Source of the DNA: Lactiplantibacillus daowaiensis
GTDB taxonomy: Bacteria > Bacillota > Bacilli > Lactobacillales > Lactobacillaceae
Reading direction: 5' to 3'
DNA length: 64,000 nt
Assembly (NCBI RefSeq): GCF_005405085.1
Contig: NZ_BJDJ01000002.1
Location: forward strand, 62,001 to 126,000
Shown here: one piece after another, positions 8,829-18,220 of the stretch
How positions within the stretch are numbered: position 1 is the stretch's first letter
Layout: every line of letters begins with the position of its first letter
Program-made: the position numbers and the translations under genes
The notes under the pieces: model-generated
Databases searched by the model: none
Seen by the model: the letters and a program-made list of their open reading frames with translations, nothing else
Told to the model about the DNA's origin: nothing

Positions 8829-9992
8829 ATGCAAAACTTAATTACAAAACTTTACCAACTGGCCAAGTCCAGTCATATCGTGAGTACTTTACTTGAACCA
8901 GCTCACATCATTATTTTGGCGTTACCATTTGTGACGTTACTCGTCGCCATTTTAATCTTAGCCGGGCAACTTCACAGCAAACAGACGTTAAGCGAACGCC
9001 GAATCGTCAGTACCTATTCCTTTATCTGGTACTTGGCAGCCGCTTACTTACTGATTATTTTGCCATTACCATCACGGAGCTCAGTGGCAAGTTTAACGAC
9101 CGCTGAATACAATTTGCAGCCCTTTTACTTCGTCACGCAACTTAAATTACTGACTGGGTTTCAATTGAGTAATCCGGCAACTTGGATTGCAACGTTTAAA
9201 ACATCAACTTTCTTTCAACCGTTTTTTAACGTGTTACTGTTAATGCCATTTGGGGCTTACTTAAAAGCTCGACACCACTGGCCCCTTTGGTTAATCACCT
9301 TAGCTAGCTTTGCGCTCTCATTGTTCTTTGAAACGACTCAGCTAACTGGCCTTTACGGGTATTATTCACGGGCTTATCGGATGTTTGATGTTGATGATTT
9401 GATTACCAATACATTCGGTGGTTGGCTTGGCGCAGTTGCCTTAGTGATGCTGCCTAAGAAGTGGTGGCAAACCGATCATTCCCGTCAACTACAACATACC
9501 GACCATCCAATCAACTGGCGGCGGATCATCGCATTGGTACTGGATTGGGCAGCGATTGCCGCATTTGATGCCGTTTACTTTGTCTTAGTTAAACATTTTA
9601 ACTGGCCCTTACCACATGATTTTCGCTGGTTATATTTGTTTAATATCTTCTTATTTTTTTGGCTGCCAGCCAAGCTTTGGCATGGTAGCACCATCGGCGG
9701 CTGGCTCATGAACAGTCGCATCGTCAGTACCGACGGCACCCCGGCATCGGGATGGCAATTGCTGATTCACTATGGCGGCTTATACCTCGTCAGTTTACCG
9801 TTACTCTTTTTAGACTTGTGGTTCTTCAACAAACTCGGCAATGTCCCAAGTCCGGAGTTAAATCGTTGGGACATTTCATTAGTTGCCGTCTCATTAATCT
9901 TATTAGTCATCAGTTATGACTTGTTACTCACTTTCTTCAGTCGCCAGCATCAACTTTGGTGTGAACGACTCAGTCATACCACGGTTCATTAA
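8829..9992 (+). CDS. VanZ-RDD fusion membrane protein
   Basis: The 387-aa protein combines an N-terminal VanZ-like region (about residues 20-220) with a C-terminal RDD-type membrane domain (about 245-387). VanZ hallmarks include PFFNVLLLMPFG, FALSLFFETTQL and DVDDLITNTFGGWLG; the RDD part begins RRIIALVLDWAAIAAFD and contains WHGSTIGGWLMNSRIVS. The start ATG at 8829 follows an AGGGGGA ribosome site, whereas an upstream in-frame ATG at 8748 has none. VanZ proteins are linked to low-level glycopeptide resistance, but the biochemical role of this fusion is unknown. Confidence 0.85.
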   Translation: MQNLITKLYQLAKSSHIVSTLLEPAHIIILALPFVTLLVAILILAGQLHSKQTLSERRIVSTYSFIWYLAAAYLLIILPLPSRSSVASLTTAEYNLQPFYFVTQLKLLTGFQLSNPATWIATFKTSTFFQPFFNVLLLMPFGAYLKARHHWPLWLITLASFALSLFFETTQLTGLYGYYSRAYRMFDVDDLITNTFGGWLGAVALVMLPKKWWQTDHSRQLQHTDHPINWRRIIALVLDWAAIAAFDAVYFVLVKHFNWPLPHDFRWLYLFNIFLFFWLPAKLWHGSTIGGWLMNSRIVSTDGTPASGWQLLIHYGGLYLVSLPLLFLDLWFFNKLGNVPSPELNRWDISLVAVSLILLVISYDLLLTFFSRQHQLWCERLSHTTVH

Positions 9993-10061
9993 AAAGCCCT
10001 TTACGTTCAGGTCCGAAGCATGGTAAATTGGGAGTAAATCAAAAATCTGGAAGTTTGAAAA

Positions 10062-10970
10062 ATGATAAAAGTACAAGCTTTAAGCGACGATTTCCGGTGG
10101 GTCGCGGTTAACAATTATACCGATAATGATTACCATCAGCTGATCAATGAAGAGCACGTCACCGATGAAATGCTTGGCTATGCCACCGACCGCCATGAAC
10201 GTGGCCGGTTGGAATACGATGCCAAAAGTGCGATTACGACCATTATCTTTGACGTGGTCACGAAAAATGCCGATGAAGGTACTTATACAGCGCAGGTGAG
10301 CTTTATGTTAGTCGAGCACACCCTACTGACCTTCACGACTGATAACACTGATTTTGTTGAAGATATGCTAGCCGATGTTATCGATGCCGACTGGGAAAAA
10401 GTCCAACGGCCAATCGATTATATTTTTGACGTTTTATATAAGTTGTCTCGTCAATATTTCCAGGCAATCAATGCCATCAACAAAGATCGCCAAAATATTC
10501 AATTAAAAATGCGCAAACAGATTCAACGCTCTGTGATTATTCAATTAATGGAATTAGAAACCACTTTGGTCTACTTTTTGACATCATTGAAAACCAATAA
10601 TGACATGTTGCAATCACTCAAACGCTTTGCACCCATAAAACTTTCAACCACGCAAAAAGAGCGCCTCGATGACATCATCGTCGAAGCGCAACAAGGGTTG
10701 GAAATGGCCAACATTGCCTCTGATATTATCGGCCGGGTTTCAAACGCCTATTCGAATATCTTAGATAACAGTTTGAACAATACAATGTGGTTACTGACGA
10801 TTTTCTCCATCGTTTTAACCATTCCCAATATTATCTTTGGCTTCTTTGGTCAAAATGTGGATTTACCATTTACCAAGAATCCATTTGGTTGGGAAATCAC
10901 GTTAGTCATCGCAGTAGCGGGTTGTGCCCTCACAATCTGGCTCCTACGTCGAAACTCATTTAGAAAATAA
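10062..10970 (+). CDS. corA: CorA-family divalent cation channel with variant GQN signature
   Basis: The 302-aa protein has CorA architecture: a long acidic and helical N-terminal cytoplasmic domain, a stalk helix, and two C-terminal TM segments (about residues 240-262 and 275-295) ending in basic residues. The loop after TM1, which in CorA is GMN, reads GFFGQNVDLPF here, so Met is replaced by Gln. The family normally forms pentameric Mg2+ channels; altered GxN motifs occur in relatives with other ion preference. A GGAAG-type ribosome site is weak. The DUF1801 gene follows 18 bp downstream and may be co-transcribed. Confidence 0.85.
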   Translation: MIKVQALSDDFRWVAVNNYTDNDYHQLINEEHVTDEMLGYATDRHERGRLEYDAKSAITTIIFDVVTKNADEGTYTAQVSFMLVEHTLLTFTTDNTDFVEDMLADVIDADWEKVQRPIDYIFDVLYKLSRQYFQAINAINKDRQNIQLKMRKQIQRSVIIQLMELETTLVYFLTSLKTNNDMLQSLKRFAPIKLSTTQKERLDDIIVEAQQGLEMANIASDIIGRVSNAYSNILDNSLNNTMWLLTIFSIVLTIPNIIFGFFGQNVDLPFTKNPFGWEITLVIAVAGCALTIWLLRRNSFRK

Positions 10971-10988
10971 AGAAAGCTGGACTCATTA

Positions 10989-11336
10989 ATGCCAAGTCGT
11001 ACACCAGTTAAAGATACTGCTGAATACATTGCCATAGCCGCACCGGCAGCCCAACCACACTTACAAACGTTGGTCGAGCTGATTACCACAACGTTGCCGC
11101 AAGCCACACCCAAAATCAAATGGCACTTACCTTTTTATGAACTGGGGGCGGCCTATGTTAGTGTCGCCGCCTATAAGGCTCACGTTAGTTTGAGTATCTC
11201 GGCTGATTTAACCCCCGACGTGCTCGCACAAGCAAAAGCTGCTGGTTATGCGACCGGTCAAAAACGGGTCAATATCACGTTTGATCAAGCAGTCCCAACT
11301 GAGCTGGTTAAAGCTGTTTTAAGTCTAATTGCATAG
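10989..11336 (+). CDS. DUF1801 / YdhG-like small protein
   Basis: This 115-aa protein resembles the DUF1801 (YdhG) family: an N-terminal helix-rich part, the segment PKIKWHLPFYELGAAYVSVAAYKAHVSLSI, and a C-terminal helix with DQAVPTELVKAVLSLIA. Some family members bind iron and have been compared with frataxin, but function here is not established. It lies 18 bp after corA and is followed by a strong shared terminator. Confidence 0.75.
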   Translation: MPSRTPVKDTAEYIAIAAPAAQPHLQTLVELITTTLPQATPKIKWHLPFYELGAAYVSVAAYKAHVSLSISADLTPDVLAQAKAAGYATGQKRVNITFDQAVPTELVKAVLSLIA

Positions 11337-11337
11337 T

Positions 11338-11379
11338 AAAAGCCCGTATGATTCAAGTTATCGAATCATACGGGCTTTT
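11338..11379. terminator. Bidirectional terminator between DUF1801 gene and asd
   Basis: AAAAGCCCGTATGATTC pairs perfectly with GAATCATACGGGCTTTT around an 8-nt loop. T runs follow on both strands, so it can end the + strand corA transcript and the - strand asd transcript. Confidence 0.9.
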
Positions 11380-11384
11380 GTTTT

Positions 11385-11508
11385 TTGAAACGTGTTCTGC
11401 GCGATAGCGGCCTGCGCTTGCTACGCTAGGTGACAATGACGGAAGAACACCGCCATCATCCCCTAGCTAGGCAATGCTCAGCAGCTACCCATCGCGCGCC
11501 ACACTCTT
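11385..11508. repeat. Intergenic structured repeat, copy B (asd 3' end)
   Basis: This is the 124-bp relative of 4773-4898, in the same orientation. Terminal blocks and core are shared, but the closing stem differs: GCGCGAT pairs with ATCGCGC here where copy A uses GGGC/GCCC. It abuts the asd stop codon and precedes the terminator, so its complement lies in the asd 3' untranslated RNA. In both copies the neighbouring minus-strand transcript would include the element. Confidence 0.8.
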
Positions 11509-12570
11509 TTATTGCATGTGCAATAAGCCTAACTTATCCAAATGTTCTGCAATTTGTACTGAGTTCCAAGCGGCACCCTTCAATAAGTTGTCAGAAACAT
11601 CCCACATATGGAATGCCTTTGGCGTTTCTTGGTCAGGACGGACCCGGCCAACGAAGGTATCCTTGGAGCCTTCAGCGTTGTGAGCTTGTGGATAAATTTG
11701 ATGATCTGGATCATCTTGTAAGACAATGCCAGGAGCCGCAGCTAAAGCTGCTTGAATTCCCTTAACATCAGCTTTGTCATCTTCAACTTCAAAGTAAACC
11801 TCTTCCGAGTGACTTACTGGCACTGGAATCCGGACACAAGTGGCCGTTACTTTGATGTCTTTACTGTCCATATCGCCGCCACACATAATCTTCTTGGTTT
11901 CATGGATCATCTTCCATTCTTCATGCGTATACCCGTCTTCTTCAAAGACATCGATTTGTGGTAAGGCATTGAAGGCGATTGGATAATGCTTCTTGTCACC
12001 AGAGACTGGTAAGATGCTGGCTTGCATTTCTTTACCGTCTAAGTAAGCTTGCGCTTCGTCCCGTAATTCTTGGACGGCCCGGTTACCCGCACCACTGACC
12101 GCTTGGTAAGTTGACACGATAACCCGTTTCAACCCAAAGGCTTTGCGGATTGGGGCTAAGGCAACGACCATTTGAATCGTTGAACAGTTAGGGTTAGCGA
12201 TAATGCCATGATGTTTGTATAAGGCATCTTCGTTAACTTCTGGGACAACTAATGGGACTTCCGGATCCATCCGGAAAGCACTCGTATTATCAACAACTAC
12301 GGCGCCACGTTTTACTGCTTCGGGGGCAAATTTCTTAGAAACTGAACCACCCGCTGAGAACAATGCTAAATCAATTCCTTCAAATGATTCAGGCACGGTT
12401 TCTTCAACCGTTAAGTCTTGGCCGTTAAACTTCAATTGTTTTCCAGCTGACCGACTTGATGCTAATAATTTTACTGAATTGACTGGTAGACTAGTTTGTT
12501 CCACCATTTTGATCATCCGCGCACCAACTGCGCCAGTTGCACCGACAATCGCGACGTTATATCCACTCAC
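11509..12570 (-). CDS. asd: Aspartate-semialdehyde dehydrogenase
   Basis: Asd reduces aspartyl phosphate to aspartate semialdehyde with NADPH, a branch point to lysine/diaminopimelate, threonine and methionine. The 353-aa protein has the N-terminal nucleotide loop GATGAVG (residues 10-16), the phosphate/active-site region, and the catalytic Cys129 in [13 protein letters not shown] start is used, with GAGGTC 8 nt upstream. It is monocistronic between an extended -10 promoter and the repeat plus terminator downstream. Confidence 0.96.
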   Translation of the reverse strand: MSGYNVAIVGATGAVGARMIKMVEQTSLPVNSVKLLASSRSAGKQLKFNGQDLTVEETVPESFEGIDLALFSAGGSVSKKFAPEAVKRGAVVVDNTSAFRMDPEVPLVVPEVNEDALYKHHGIIANPNCSTIQMVVALAPIRKAFGLKRVIVSTYQAVSGAGNRAVQELRDEAQAYLDGKEMQASILPVSGDKKHYPIAFNALPQIDVFEEDGYTHEEWKMIHETKKIMCGGDMDSKDIKVTATCVRIPVPVSHSEEVYFEVEDDKADVKGIQAALAAAPGIVLQDDPDHQIYPQAHNAEGSKDTFVGRVRPDQETPKAFHMWDVSDNLLKGAAWNSVQIAEHLDKLGLLHMQ

Positions 12571-12605
12571 AATGAAGACCTCGCTTTGATAGTTATTGAA
12601 ACTTT

Positions 12606-12616
12606 ATTATAGCACA
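12606..12616 (-). promoter_or_regulatory. Extended -10 promoter of asd
   Basis: On the minus strand TGTGC is followed by TATAAT, an extended -10 (TGn) element with consensus -10 hexamer about 36 nt before the GTG. No good -35 hexamer is seen at 17 bp, which is common with extended -10 sites. Confidence 0.6.
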
Positions 12617-12869
12617 ATTCAAAAAATTAAAAACCAATGAGATTTAAAAAATAATGCCCCACGATCAGATTTAATTGTATCACACTTAACTGTTGACGAT
12701 TAAACCGTGTCATATCAAGGATTCATCGCTTATCAAGTGTTCACTCACTAATTAAAAAATTGATATTCGCGATGACATTGGAAAGAAACCGTTATCAAAT
12801 TGATTAACCCGTTTCACTTTAGTTGCCTAATCACCTAAAATAGTTCAGAATATGGGTCGAGGTGAGAAG

Positions 12870-13130
12870 ATGCGATTTAAAAAGCGTACGAAGCGTGTGC
12901 GGCTATTTGCCGATGTTAATCATGTTTTAGATACTTTAGAGATGAACTCAGCTAACCTAGTTTCTGAATATTATCATCAGATGACTGCTAAGGGTGTTAT
13001 TCCTAATGGCTTTCACGCCGACAATCAATCAGGCTGTTCAACTGACCGACCTGATACGGCGCATCAGATGCCAATGATGACAACAATTGATGACTTAGAT
13101 CAGATGTACGCTAGCCTAAAAGAATGCTAG
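12870..13130 (+). CDS. Small hypothetical protein, 86 aa
   Basis: I do not recognise this protein. It starts with a very basic stretch (MRFKKRTKRVRLF) and ends with an acidic helix (TTIDDLDQMYASLKEC). The ATG at 12870 is supported by GAGGTGA 4 nt upstream. It is followed after about 70 nt by a clear terminator, which supports a real transcription unit. The 299-bp gap before it (12571-12869) holds the asd promoter and presumably its own promoter. Confidence 0.55.
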   Translation: MRFKKRTKRVRLFADVNHVLDTLEMNSANLVSEYYHQMTAKGVIPNGFHADNQSGCSTDRPDTAHQMPMMTTIDDLDQMYASLKEC

Positions 13131-13200
13131 TCAGTCAACAGTTTGGTCTAGGTAATCTATGACGACATCAGCAGTTAGAGCTTCATCTTATCTAGACTCA

Positions 13201-13237
13201 AACGGAGACCGTCAATTACGGGCGCCGTTTTTTTTTG
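13201..13237 (+). terminator. Terminator after the 86-aa gene
   Basis: AACGGAGACCGT pairs with ACGGGCGCCGTT (two mismatches) around CAATT and is followed by nine T residues. The rest of the 13131-13491 gap is AT-rich; I see only presumed promoter sequence for the downstream gene. Confidence 0.85.
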
Positions 13238-13491
13238 CCCTAAACCAGCTGCTAACTATTGGTCCCATCATCTAACCAACATTTAGCGGTAATTTACTCA
13301 AAAATGAACTTACTTTGCCCATTGATTAGGTTGATTAACTGGCTGGTTAGGTTATATTAAGGTTTAATGATTAAATGCTAGTTTTCACGATTTTAAATGC
13401 GCTGACGACGGCATCATCGCCCGATTAAAGGCTAGCCGAGTTGACCAATTGCCAGCTTGATCGTTAATCCCCCAAAAGGCAGGTTAAGATT

Positions 13492-14400
13492 ATGTGTACC
13501 AGTTTTACATATCAGTCTAGTGACCATCATCACTTCTTTGCACGCACGATGGATTTCCCGACCACGACGACTTGGCAACCACTAGCAATTGCCGCTGGAT
13601 CAACTTATCCAACTGGGCTCGGCACAACGCGAACTGGCACCCTTGCCTGGTTTGGTGGTGGTCGCCATCCGCAAACGACCACCACCAATCTCATGGCTGA
13701 CGGCATCAATAGCACCGGCTTAGTTTGTGCCGAACTGACTTTACCCCAAGTGGCTCACTATGCAGCGACCCCAGTAGTCGGTCACATTAACTTAACACCA
13801 CAAGCCTTTATCAACTGGGTGCTCAGTGAACACACGAGTTTGGCTCAAGTCATTGCCGACTTGTCGCTGGTCACACTGATCGATCGTCCTTGGGTCGACC
13901 ACCAGCCAGTATCCCCGTTTCATTGGCTATTGACTGATTCGACTGGCATGACAGTTGTCATTGAACCAACGGGTGGGCCTTTGCACGCCATCGCCAATCC
14001 TAGTGGTATCTTAACTAACACACCAGTCTTAGCAACGCACCTAGCGAACTTGAATCAATTAGTCGGCCTCACTGGAGATGCCTTTACGCCCCAGACCCAA
14101 CTTGCGATTCAAGCTTACTGTCAAACGCATGCGGTCTTACCCACTGGTACGATTCCGACCACTCGCTTCTTACATACTGCATTACGTCGTTGGGGGCGCG
14201 CACCACAAACAGCGTCTAACACGATACCAACATTGTTGAACTGGTTAGATGAAGTCAGCTTACCAGTTGATGCCACCAAACAGCAGCGCCCTTACCATCA
14301 TGATACGCATTATCAAAGTATCATCGACCTGACGAATCAAACCTACTACTTCCGTGACCAAAAGACTCGTCAACTACAAGTGTTTCAGCTATGCCACTAA
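13492..14400 (+). CDS. Choloylglycine hydrolase family (C59) amidase
   Basis: This 302-aa Ntn-hydrolase belongs to the bile salt hydrolase/penicillin V acylase family. After Met removal, Cys2 (MCTSFTYQ) would be the catalytic nucleophile; Arg18 and Asp21 in FARTMDF match conserved active-site positions, and a later RRWGR supplies the distal Arg. The start is supported by AGGCAGG upstream. At 302 aa it is slightly shorter than typical bile salt hydrolases (about 316-330). Lactobacilli carry several paralogues, only some of which act on bile salts, so bile salt, penicillin V or N-acyl homoserine substrates all remain possible. Confidence 0.85.
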   Translation: MCTSFTYQSSDHHHFFARTMDFPTTTTWQPLAIAAGSTYPTGLGTTRTGTLAWFGGGRHPQTTTTNLMADGINSTGLVCAELTLPQVAHYAATPVVGHINLTPQAFINWVLSEHTSLAQVIADLSLVTLIDRPWVDHQPVSPFHWLLTDSTGMTVVIEPTGGPLHAIANPSGILTNTPVLATHLANLNQLVGLTGDAFTPQTQLAIQAYCQTHAVLPTGTIPTTRFLHTALRRWGRAPQTASNTIPTLLNWLDEVSLPVDATKQQRPYHHDTHYQSIIDLTNQTYYFRDQKTRQLQVFQLCH

Positions 14401-14436
14401 AAAAGGTTGCTGACCGTAAAGTCAGCAACCTTTTTT
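14400..14436. terminator. Bidirectional terminator
   Basis: AAAAAGGTTGCTGAC and GTCAGCAACCTTTTTT form a perfect stem with loop CGTAAA between convergent genes; the stem overlaps the 3' ends of both. Confidence 0.92.
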
Positions 14437-14656
14437 AATGACGTCGTTTTAAGAAATGGTCGAATTGTTCATTCACAACCGCCATCACTTTAGGATCGTG
14501 TAAGTCAGCTTGGTCGGCCTCAGTGCCACCAGTGACATCACTGACGACTTGTAAATAACCGAATAAGACTTGACTAGGATCCAAATGATATTGTTGGGCT
14601 AATTTAACCGCCAAATCATATCGATCAGGCCCTAATAATGCTGAATAATTACTCAT
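14435..14656 (-). CDS. Small hypothetical protein, 73 aa
   Basis: This protein is not recognised. It is soluble and acidic in the middle (DVTGGTEADQADLHD) with a basic C-terminus (HFLKRRH). The start at 14656 overlaps the TMEM175-like stop by 4 nt (ATGA), with AAAGGA upstream, which indicates translational coupling. A functional link to the channel is inferred from this arrangement only. Confidence 0.7.
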   Translation of the reverse strand: MSNYSALLGPDRYDLAVKLAQQYHLDPSQVLFGYLQVVSDVTGGTEADQADLHDPKVMAVVNEQFDHFLKRRH

Positions 14657-15282
14657 GCTGCGCTTCCTTTCGCTAAAGCCAACTGCTTGCTCATTCGCAA
14701 ATAAGCTAAAAAGTGAAAAATAATCCCACCGGCTAACAAGATGGCCCCTAGCCAGATCGACCAAAAGGTCCCCACGATTGCCAGACCATAAATCGAGACA
14801 CTACGTACTGGATCAAATTTGATGACTGCATAAAAGTCAGCAGTCACAGCCGGATTTTTAAGCTCTTGATGGCGGTGCAAATATAAATACATAAAATAGA
14901 AGGTTGCCGAAATAAACAACGCCACTAAATCATAAACGATGAAAGCCGTCTGCATATCAGCGCGATTGCGCGTCGTCAATGCATCTGCCACCAATGACAT
15001 TGGATAATCCAATAAGGTGATACTAAAAAGCATCAGTAAATTCAATATGTTTACGTTCCGGTCAATCCGTTTGAGCATGCTGAAATAATCATGATGGAAT
15101 AACCACAACGTCCCAACGTAAAAATACGAAAAAGCATACGATAAAAATAGTGGCCACTGCGCTAACAATGCCGTTAACAAATGCCCTTCACGGTATGTTG
15201 GAATATGAAACTCTAGCACTAAAATCGTAATTAAAATCGCAAAGATACCATCACTAAACGCCTGAAAACGGTCGATTTTCAT
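14653..15282 (-). CDS. TMEM175/DUF1211-family potassium channel-like protein
   Basis: The 209-aa protein starts MKIDRFQAFSDGIFAI, matching the RxxAFSDG signature of the TMEM175 family at residues 5-12 in TM1, whose residues line the potassium filter in characterised members. About six hydrophobic segments follow (IAILITILVLEF, LFLSYAFSYFYVGTLWLF, LNLLMLFSITLLDYPM and others). Bacterial members are about 200 aa with one six-TM repeat, as here. The 73-aa gene is coupled downstream. Confidence 0.85.
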   Translation of the reverse strand: MKIDRFQAFSDGIFAILITILVLEFHIPTYREGHLLTALLAQWPLFLSYAFSYFYVGTLWLFHHDYFSMLKRIDRNVNILNLLMLFSITLLDYPMSLVADALTTRNRADMQTAFIVYDLVALFISATFYFMYLYLHRHQELKNPAVTADFYAVIKFDPVRSVSIYGLAIVGTFWSIWLGAILLAGGIIFHFLAYLRMSKQLALAKGSAA

Positions 15283-15445
15283 GGCACCACCCCTCCCACA
15301 ATTTTAATAGGATAGCATAATTTACAGTCATTTGCTCAGATTTGTCTTTTCAAGCGGTTACATCATTCAATTGTAATGCAAGCAGCGAGTTTTCTATGGT
15401 AGTATTATCATAACGAAATCAATAGATGAGGGGCGTCACATCCAC

Positions 15446-18211
15446 ATGAAAAAATTTCTCAAACCGAAATTTTTGTTCTTGGTTTTTTGGATTGTCGTAG
15501 TCTTTGTTGGTATCGCGGCGTTGCCAAATGTGCAGTCGTTGATTGATAACCATCAAAGCCAAACGAGCAGCCAAGTTTCCACGGCAAAATTGACGAAGCT
15601 ACAAAACAAATGGGGGCGCGGTTTAGCGCATACTGACCAGCTTGTATTAGTCTTTAATAATCAACGAACCAAGTTACTGCCAAGTCAGCAAACCAAGATT
15701 GACAAGGCCTTAACACAGATTAACAAAAAGGCTAAATATTATGGTATCAAGCAAATCCGGACGATACATACTTCAACTAATGATCAGCAATTATTAACGT
15801 CCAACGATGGCTCGACTGAGTTGGCCGTGGTCTCAATTGATACGCAACAATCCGAACTAAAAGTCGTTGCTAATCAATTAAACGATGCCGCTAAAGTCAG
15901 CGGTTTAAAGACTTATGTGACCAGTACGAATTTAATTGCCGCACAACGACAACAAGCCCAATTAAATCACACCATTACCATCTTAGTCATTGGCGCGATT
16001 TGTGCCCTCTTATTGCTCGGCATTATTTTCCGTTCACTTTTAATTCCATTAATTAACTTATTGATTCAAACAATCGCTTTAATTACGACGACCAGTATCG
16101 CCGCAAATGCGGTTGATTTCTGGCGGTTACCATTTGCCGGCAATAGTGTGCTCATAGTAGGTATCGTGGTCCTCGTTTTAAGTACTGTTTTAACCTGGTC
16201 ATACATGAGCGATTACTTGGCAAATGCCGAGGATGCCGACAGCTTAGAAGCTGATGCCTTGGCGACGCTGGCCTTACAATTTAAGAAATGGTTGATCGTG
16301 CTAATCAGCCTCGCGCTGATGGCCGTTGGTTTGAGCTTTACGGCATTACCAGCAGTTGCTTCTAGTTGGATCGTCGCACTAGCCGTCGTCTTAACAACCC
16401 TGGCTGTGCCAACCTTAAACTATACCTTCGCTGCCCTTTTAGGTCATGGTTTACGTTGGCCAGGGAATCGGTCTTGGGGGCATCATCCTAAAAATTTATG
16501 GGGCCAATTCGGAATCTTTAGTAGTTGGAAACCAGTCTTAGGTTGGTTAGTCGCTTTAATCTTAATCGTGCCCGGACTATGGTTTGCTCGTGCCCAATTT
16601 TCCTATGATTCATTGACACCTGACTTACTAGCAACAACGACCAATGCCGAAGATGGTAATCAAGTCATTACCGCTCATTTTGGCGCTGGTGCTGCAACAC
16701 CAGTCGTTATCAATGTCAACGCTGATCATAACTTAACCACTCAAAACAACTTACAAACGCTTGATGCTTTGACGACTAAATTACAACATGTCGCTGGCGT
16801 TAAATCAGTGGTTTCAGTCACGCAACCGACTGGTCAAAAAGTTGCCCAATATTACGTTGGCAATCAGTTAGCCACTATTAATGCCAACTTAGCGGTTAAT
16901 CAAAAGGATCTTAAAAAGATTCAAAAACAACTAAAAAATAATCAAGAAACGTTGACAAGTGCCCAGGTCGGCCAACAGATCAAAGCGTTAAAGAAACTAC
17001 AAAAGCAGATTAACAAGTTATCAACTTACAATGAACGTATCTCTAGTTCGTTAGTGAATACCGAAATGACGGCCGGTAACATTACTGGTAAGAATAAACG
17101 TAGCCGCAGTGCTTTAAGAACTTTGAACCGGGAATTAAACAAAGCCGATAGCTTAGTTGCTGATATTACTGATTTAACCAGCACCGTTCAAATGAATCAA
17201 GATAGTGTCGTCTCAATGTATACTGATACGAACACCAAGCTTAAATCCGTTAAGAAGCGCCTTGCTAAAACGGTTAAATTAGTCGGTACAGTCAATAGTT
17301 CCGTCAACTCGACTAGTACGTACTTGGCTAGTTTGAAAGCCAGTGAAGTTGGTAAAGCATTCTATATTCCAGATGATGCTTACAACAGTGACCTCTTCCA
17401 AAACAGTTTAACCACGAATACAAGCAAAAATGGTAAGCAAACGCAGTTAATCGTCACCTTTAAAACCGCACCAACTAGTACCACTAGCTTCCATGCATTA
17501 AGCGCGGTTAAACAGACGGTTAATGCCAGCTTATTAGCAACACCCCTCTCAAAAGCTGGCATCACGTATAGTGGTGAAACGGTCACGCAAAGCAGCATTC
17601 GTAAGACCTTCATCTCTAACTACTTGAAGTGGGGCTTATTAGCCTTCATTCTAATTGGCATCTGCCTCTGGTTAGGCTTGCGTTCAATTGTCCTCAGCGA
17701 ATACTTGGTCATCGGCTTAGGTGTGATCATTATGGCAAGTTGGGGCTTTACACGCTTGCTTTATACCAGCTTTGCCAATATGGGGAACTTACCTTGGTTG
17801 ACCCTCATCTGGGGTAGTATCTTATTGACCTTACATTGGTTACTCATTAGTACGGTAACTGTCAATCGCAAAGATTGGTTACATCAGTTCGCCACTGACG
17901 ATTTGAAACATCATTTTGCCCTTAGTGGTCGCTTGATTCTACCAGTCAGCTTGTTCGAATTGGTCTTCTATTTACCAATGCTCGGGATGCCAGAACAACT
18001 GCTACAATCGACTGGCGTGATGTTAGTTGTGGGTATCATCTTAAGCAACCTCATTACCCCATTGATTTTACCAGGTTTGATTGCTTGGACCGTTAATCCA
18101 CCTAAGTTGAATATGAAGACTTGGGGACCATGGTTCAAACGGCATTTCAAACAACGACCTAAGGCTAAAAAGCCTAAAGCTACTAAATCAGATTCAAATA
18201 CTAACTCATAA
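15446..18211 (+). CDS. MMPL-family (RND-type) transporter
   Basis: This 921-aa protein has the MMPL layout: TM1 at residues 9-26, a large extracellular domain, a TM cluster around 172-330, a second TM segment near 360, a second large extracellular loop with coiled-coil character (about 480-600, rich in Lys/Gln/Asn, such as KDLKKIQKQLKNNQETL), and a C-terminal TM cluster (730-870) ending in a basic tail. MMPL proteins export lipids, siderophores or peptides in other bacteria; the substrate is unknown here. No TetR-type regulator is adjacent. A GAGGGG ribosome site lies 12 nt before the ATG. Confidence 0.85.
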   Translation: MKKFLKPKFLFLVFWIVVVFVGIAALPNVQSLIDNHQSQTSSQVSTAKLTKLQNKWGRGLAHTDQLVLVFNNQRTKLLPSQQTKIDKALTQINKKAKYYGIKQIRTIHTSTNDQQLLTSNDGSTELAVVSIDTQQSELKVVANQLNDAAKVSGLKTYVTSTNLIAAQRQQAQLNHTITILVIGAICALLLLGIIFRSLLIPLINLLIQTIALITTTSIAANAVDFWRLPFAGNSVLIVGIVVLVLSTVLTWSYMSDYLANAEDADSLEADALATLALQFKKWLIVLISLALMAVGLSFTALPAVASSWIVALAVVLTTLAVPTLNYTFAALLGHGLRWPGNRSWGHHPKNLWGQFGIFSSWKPVLGWLVALILIVPGLWFARAQFSYDSLTPDLLATTTNAEDGNQVITAHFGAGAATPVVINVNADHNLTTQNNLQTLDALTTKLQHVAGVKSVVSVTQPTGQKVAQYYVGNQLATINANLAVNQKDLKKIQKQLKNNQETLTSAQVGQQIKALKKLQKQINKLSTYNERISSSLVNTEMTAGNITGKNKRSRSALRTLNRELNKADSLVADITDLTSTVQMNQDSVVSMYTDTNTKLKSVKKRLAKTVKLVGTVNSSVNSTSTYLASLKASEVGKAFYIPDDAYNSDLFQNSLTTNTSKNGKQTQLIVTFKTAPTSTTSFHALSAVKQTVNASLLATPLSKAGITYSGETVTQSSIRKTFISNYLKWGLLAFILIGICLWLGLRSIVLSEYLVIGLGVIIMASWGFTRLLYTSFANMGNLPWLTLIWGSILLTLHWLLISTVTVNRKDWLHQFATDDLKHHFALSGRLILPVSLFELVFYLPMLGMPEQLLQSTGVMLVVGIILSNLITPLILPGLIAWTVNPPKLNMKTWGPWFKRHFKQRPKAKKPKATKSDSNTNS

Positions 18212-18220
18212 GTTACTTGC

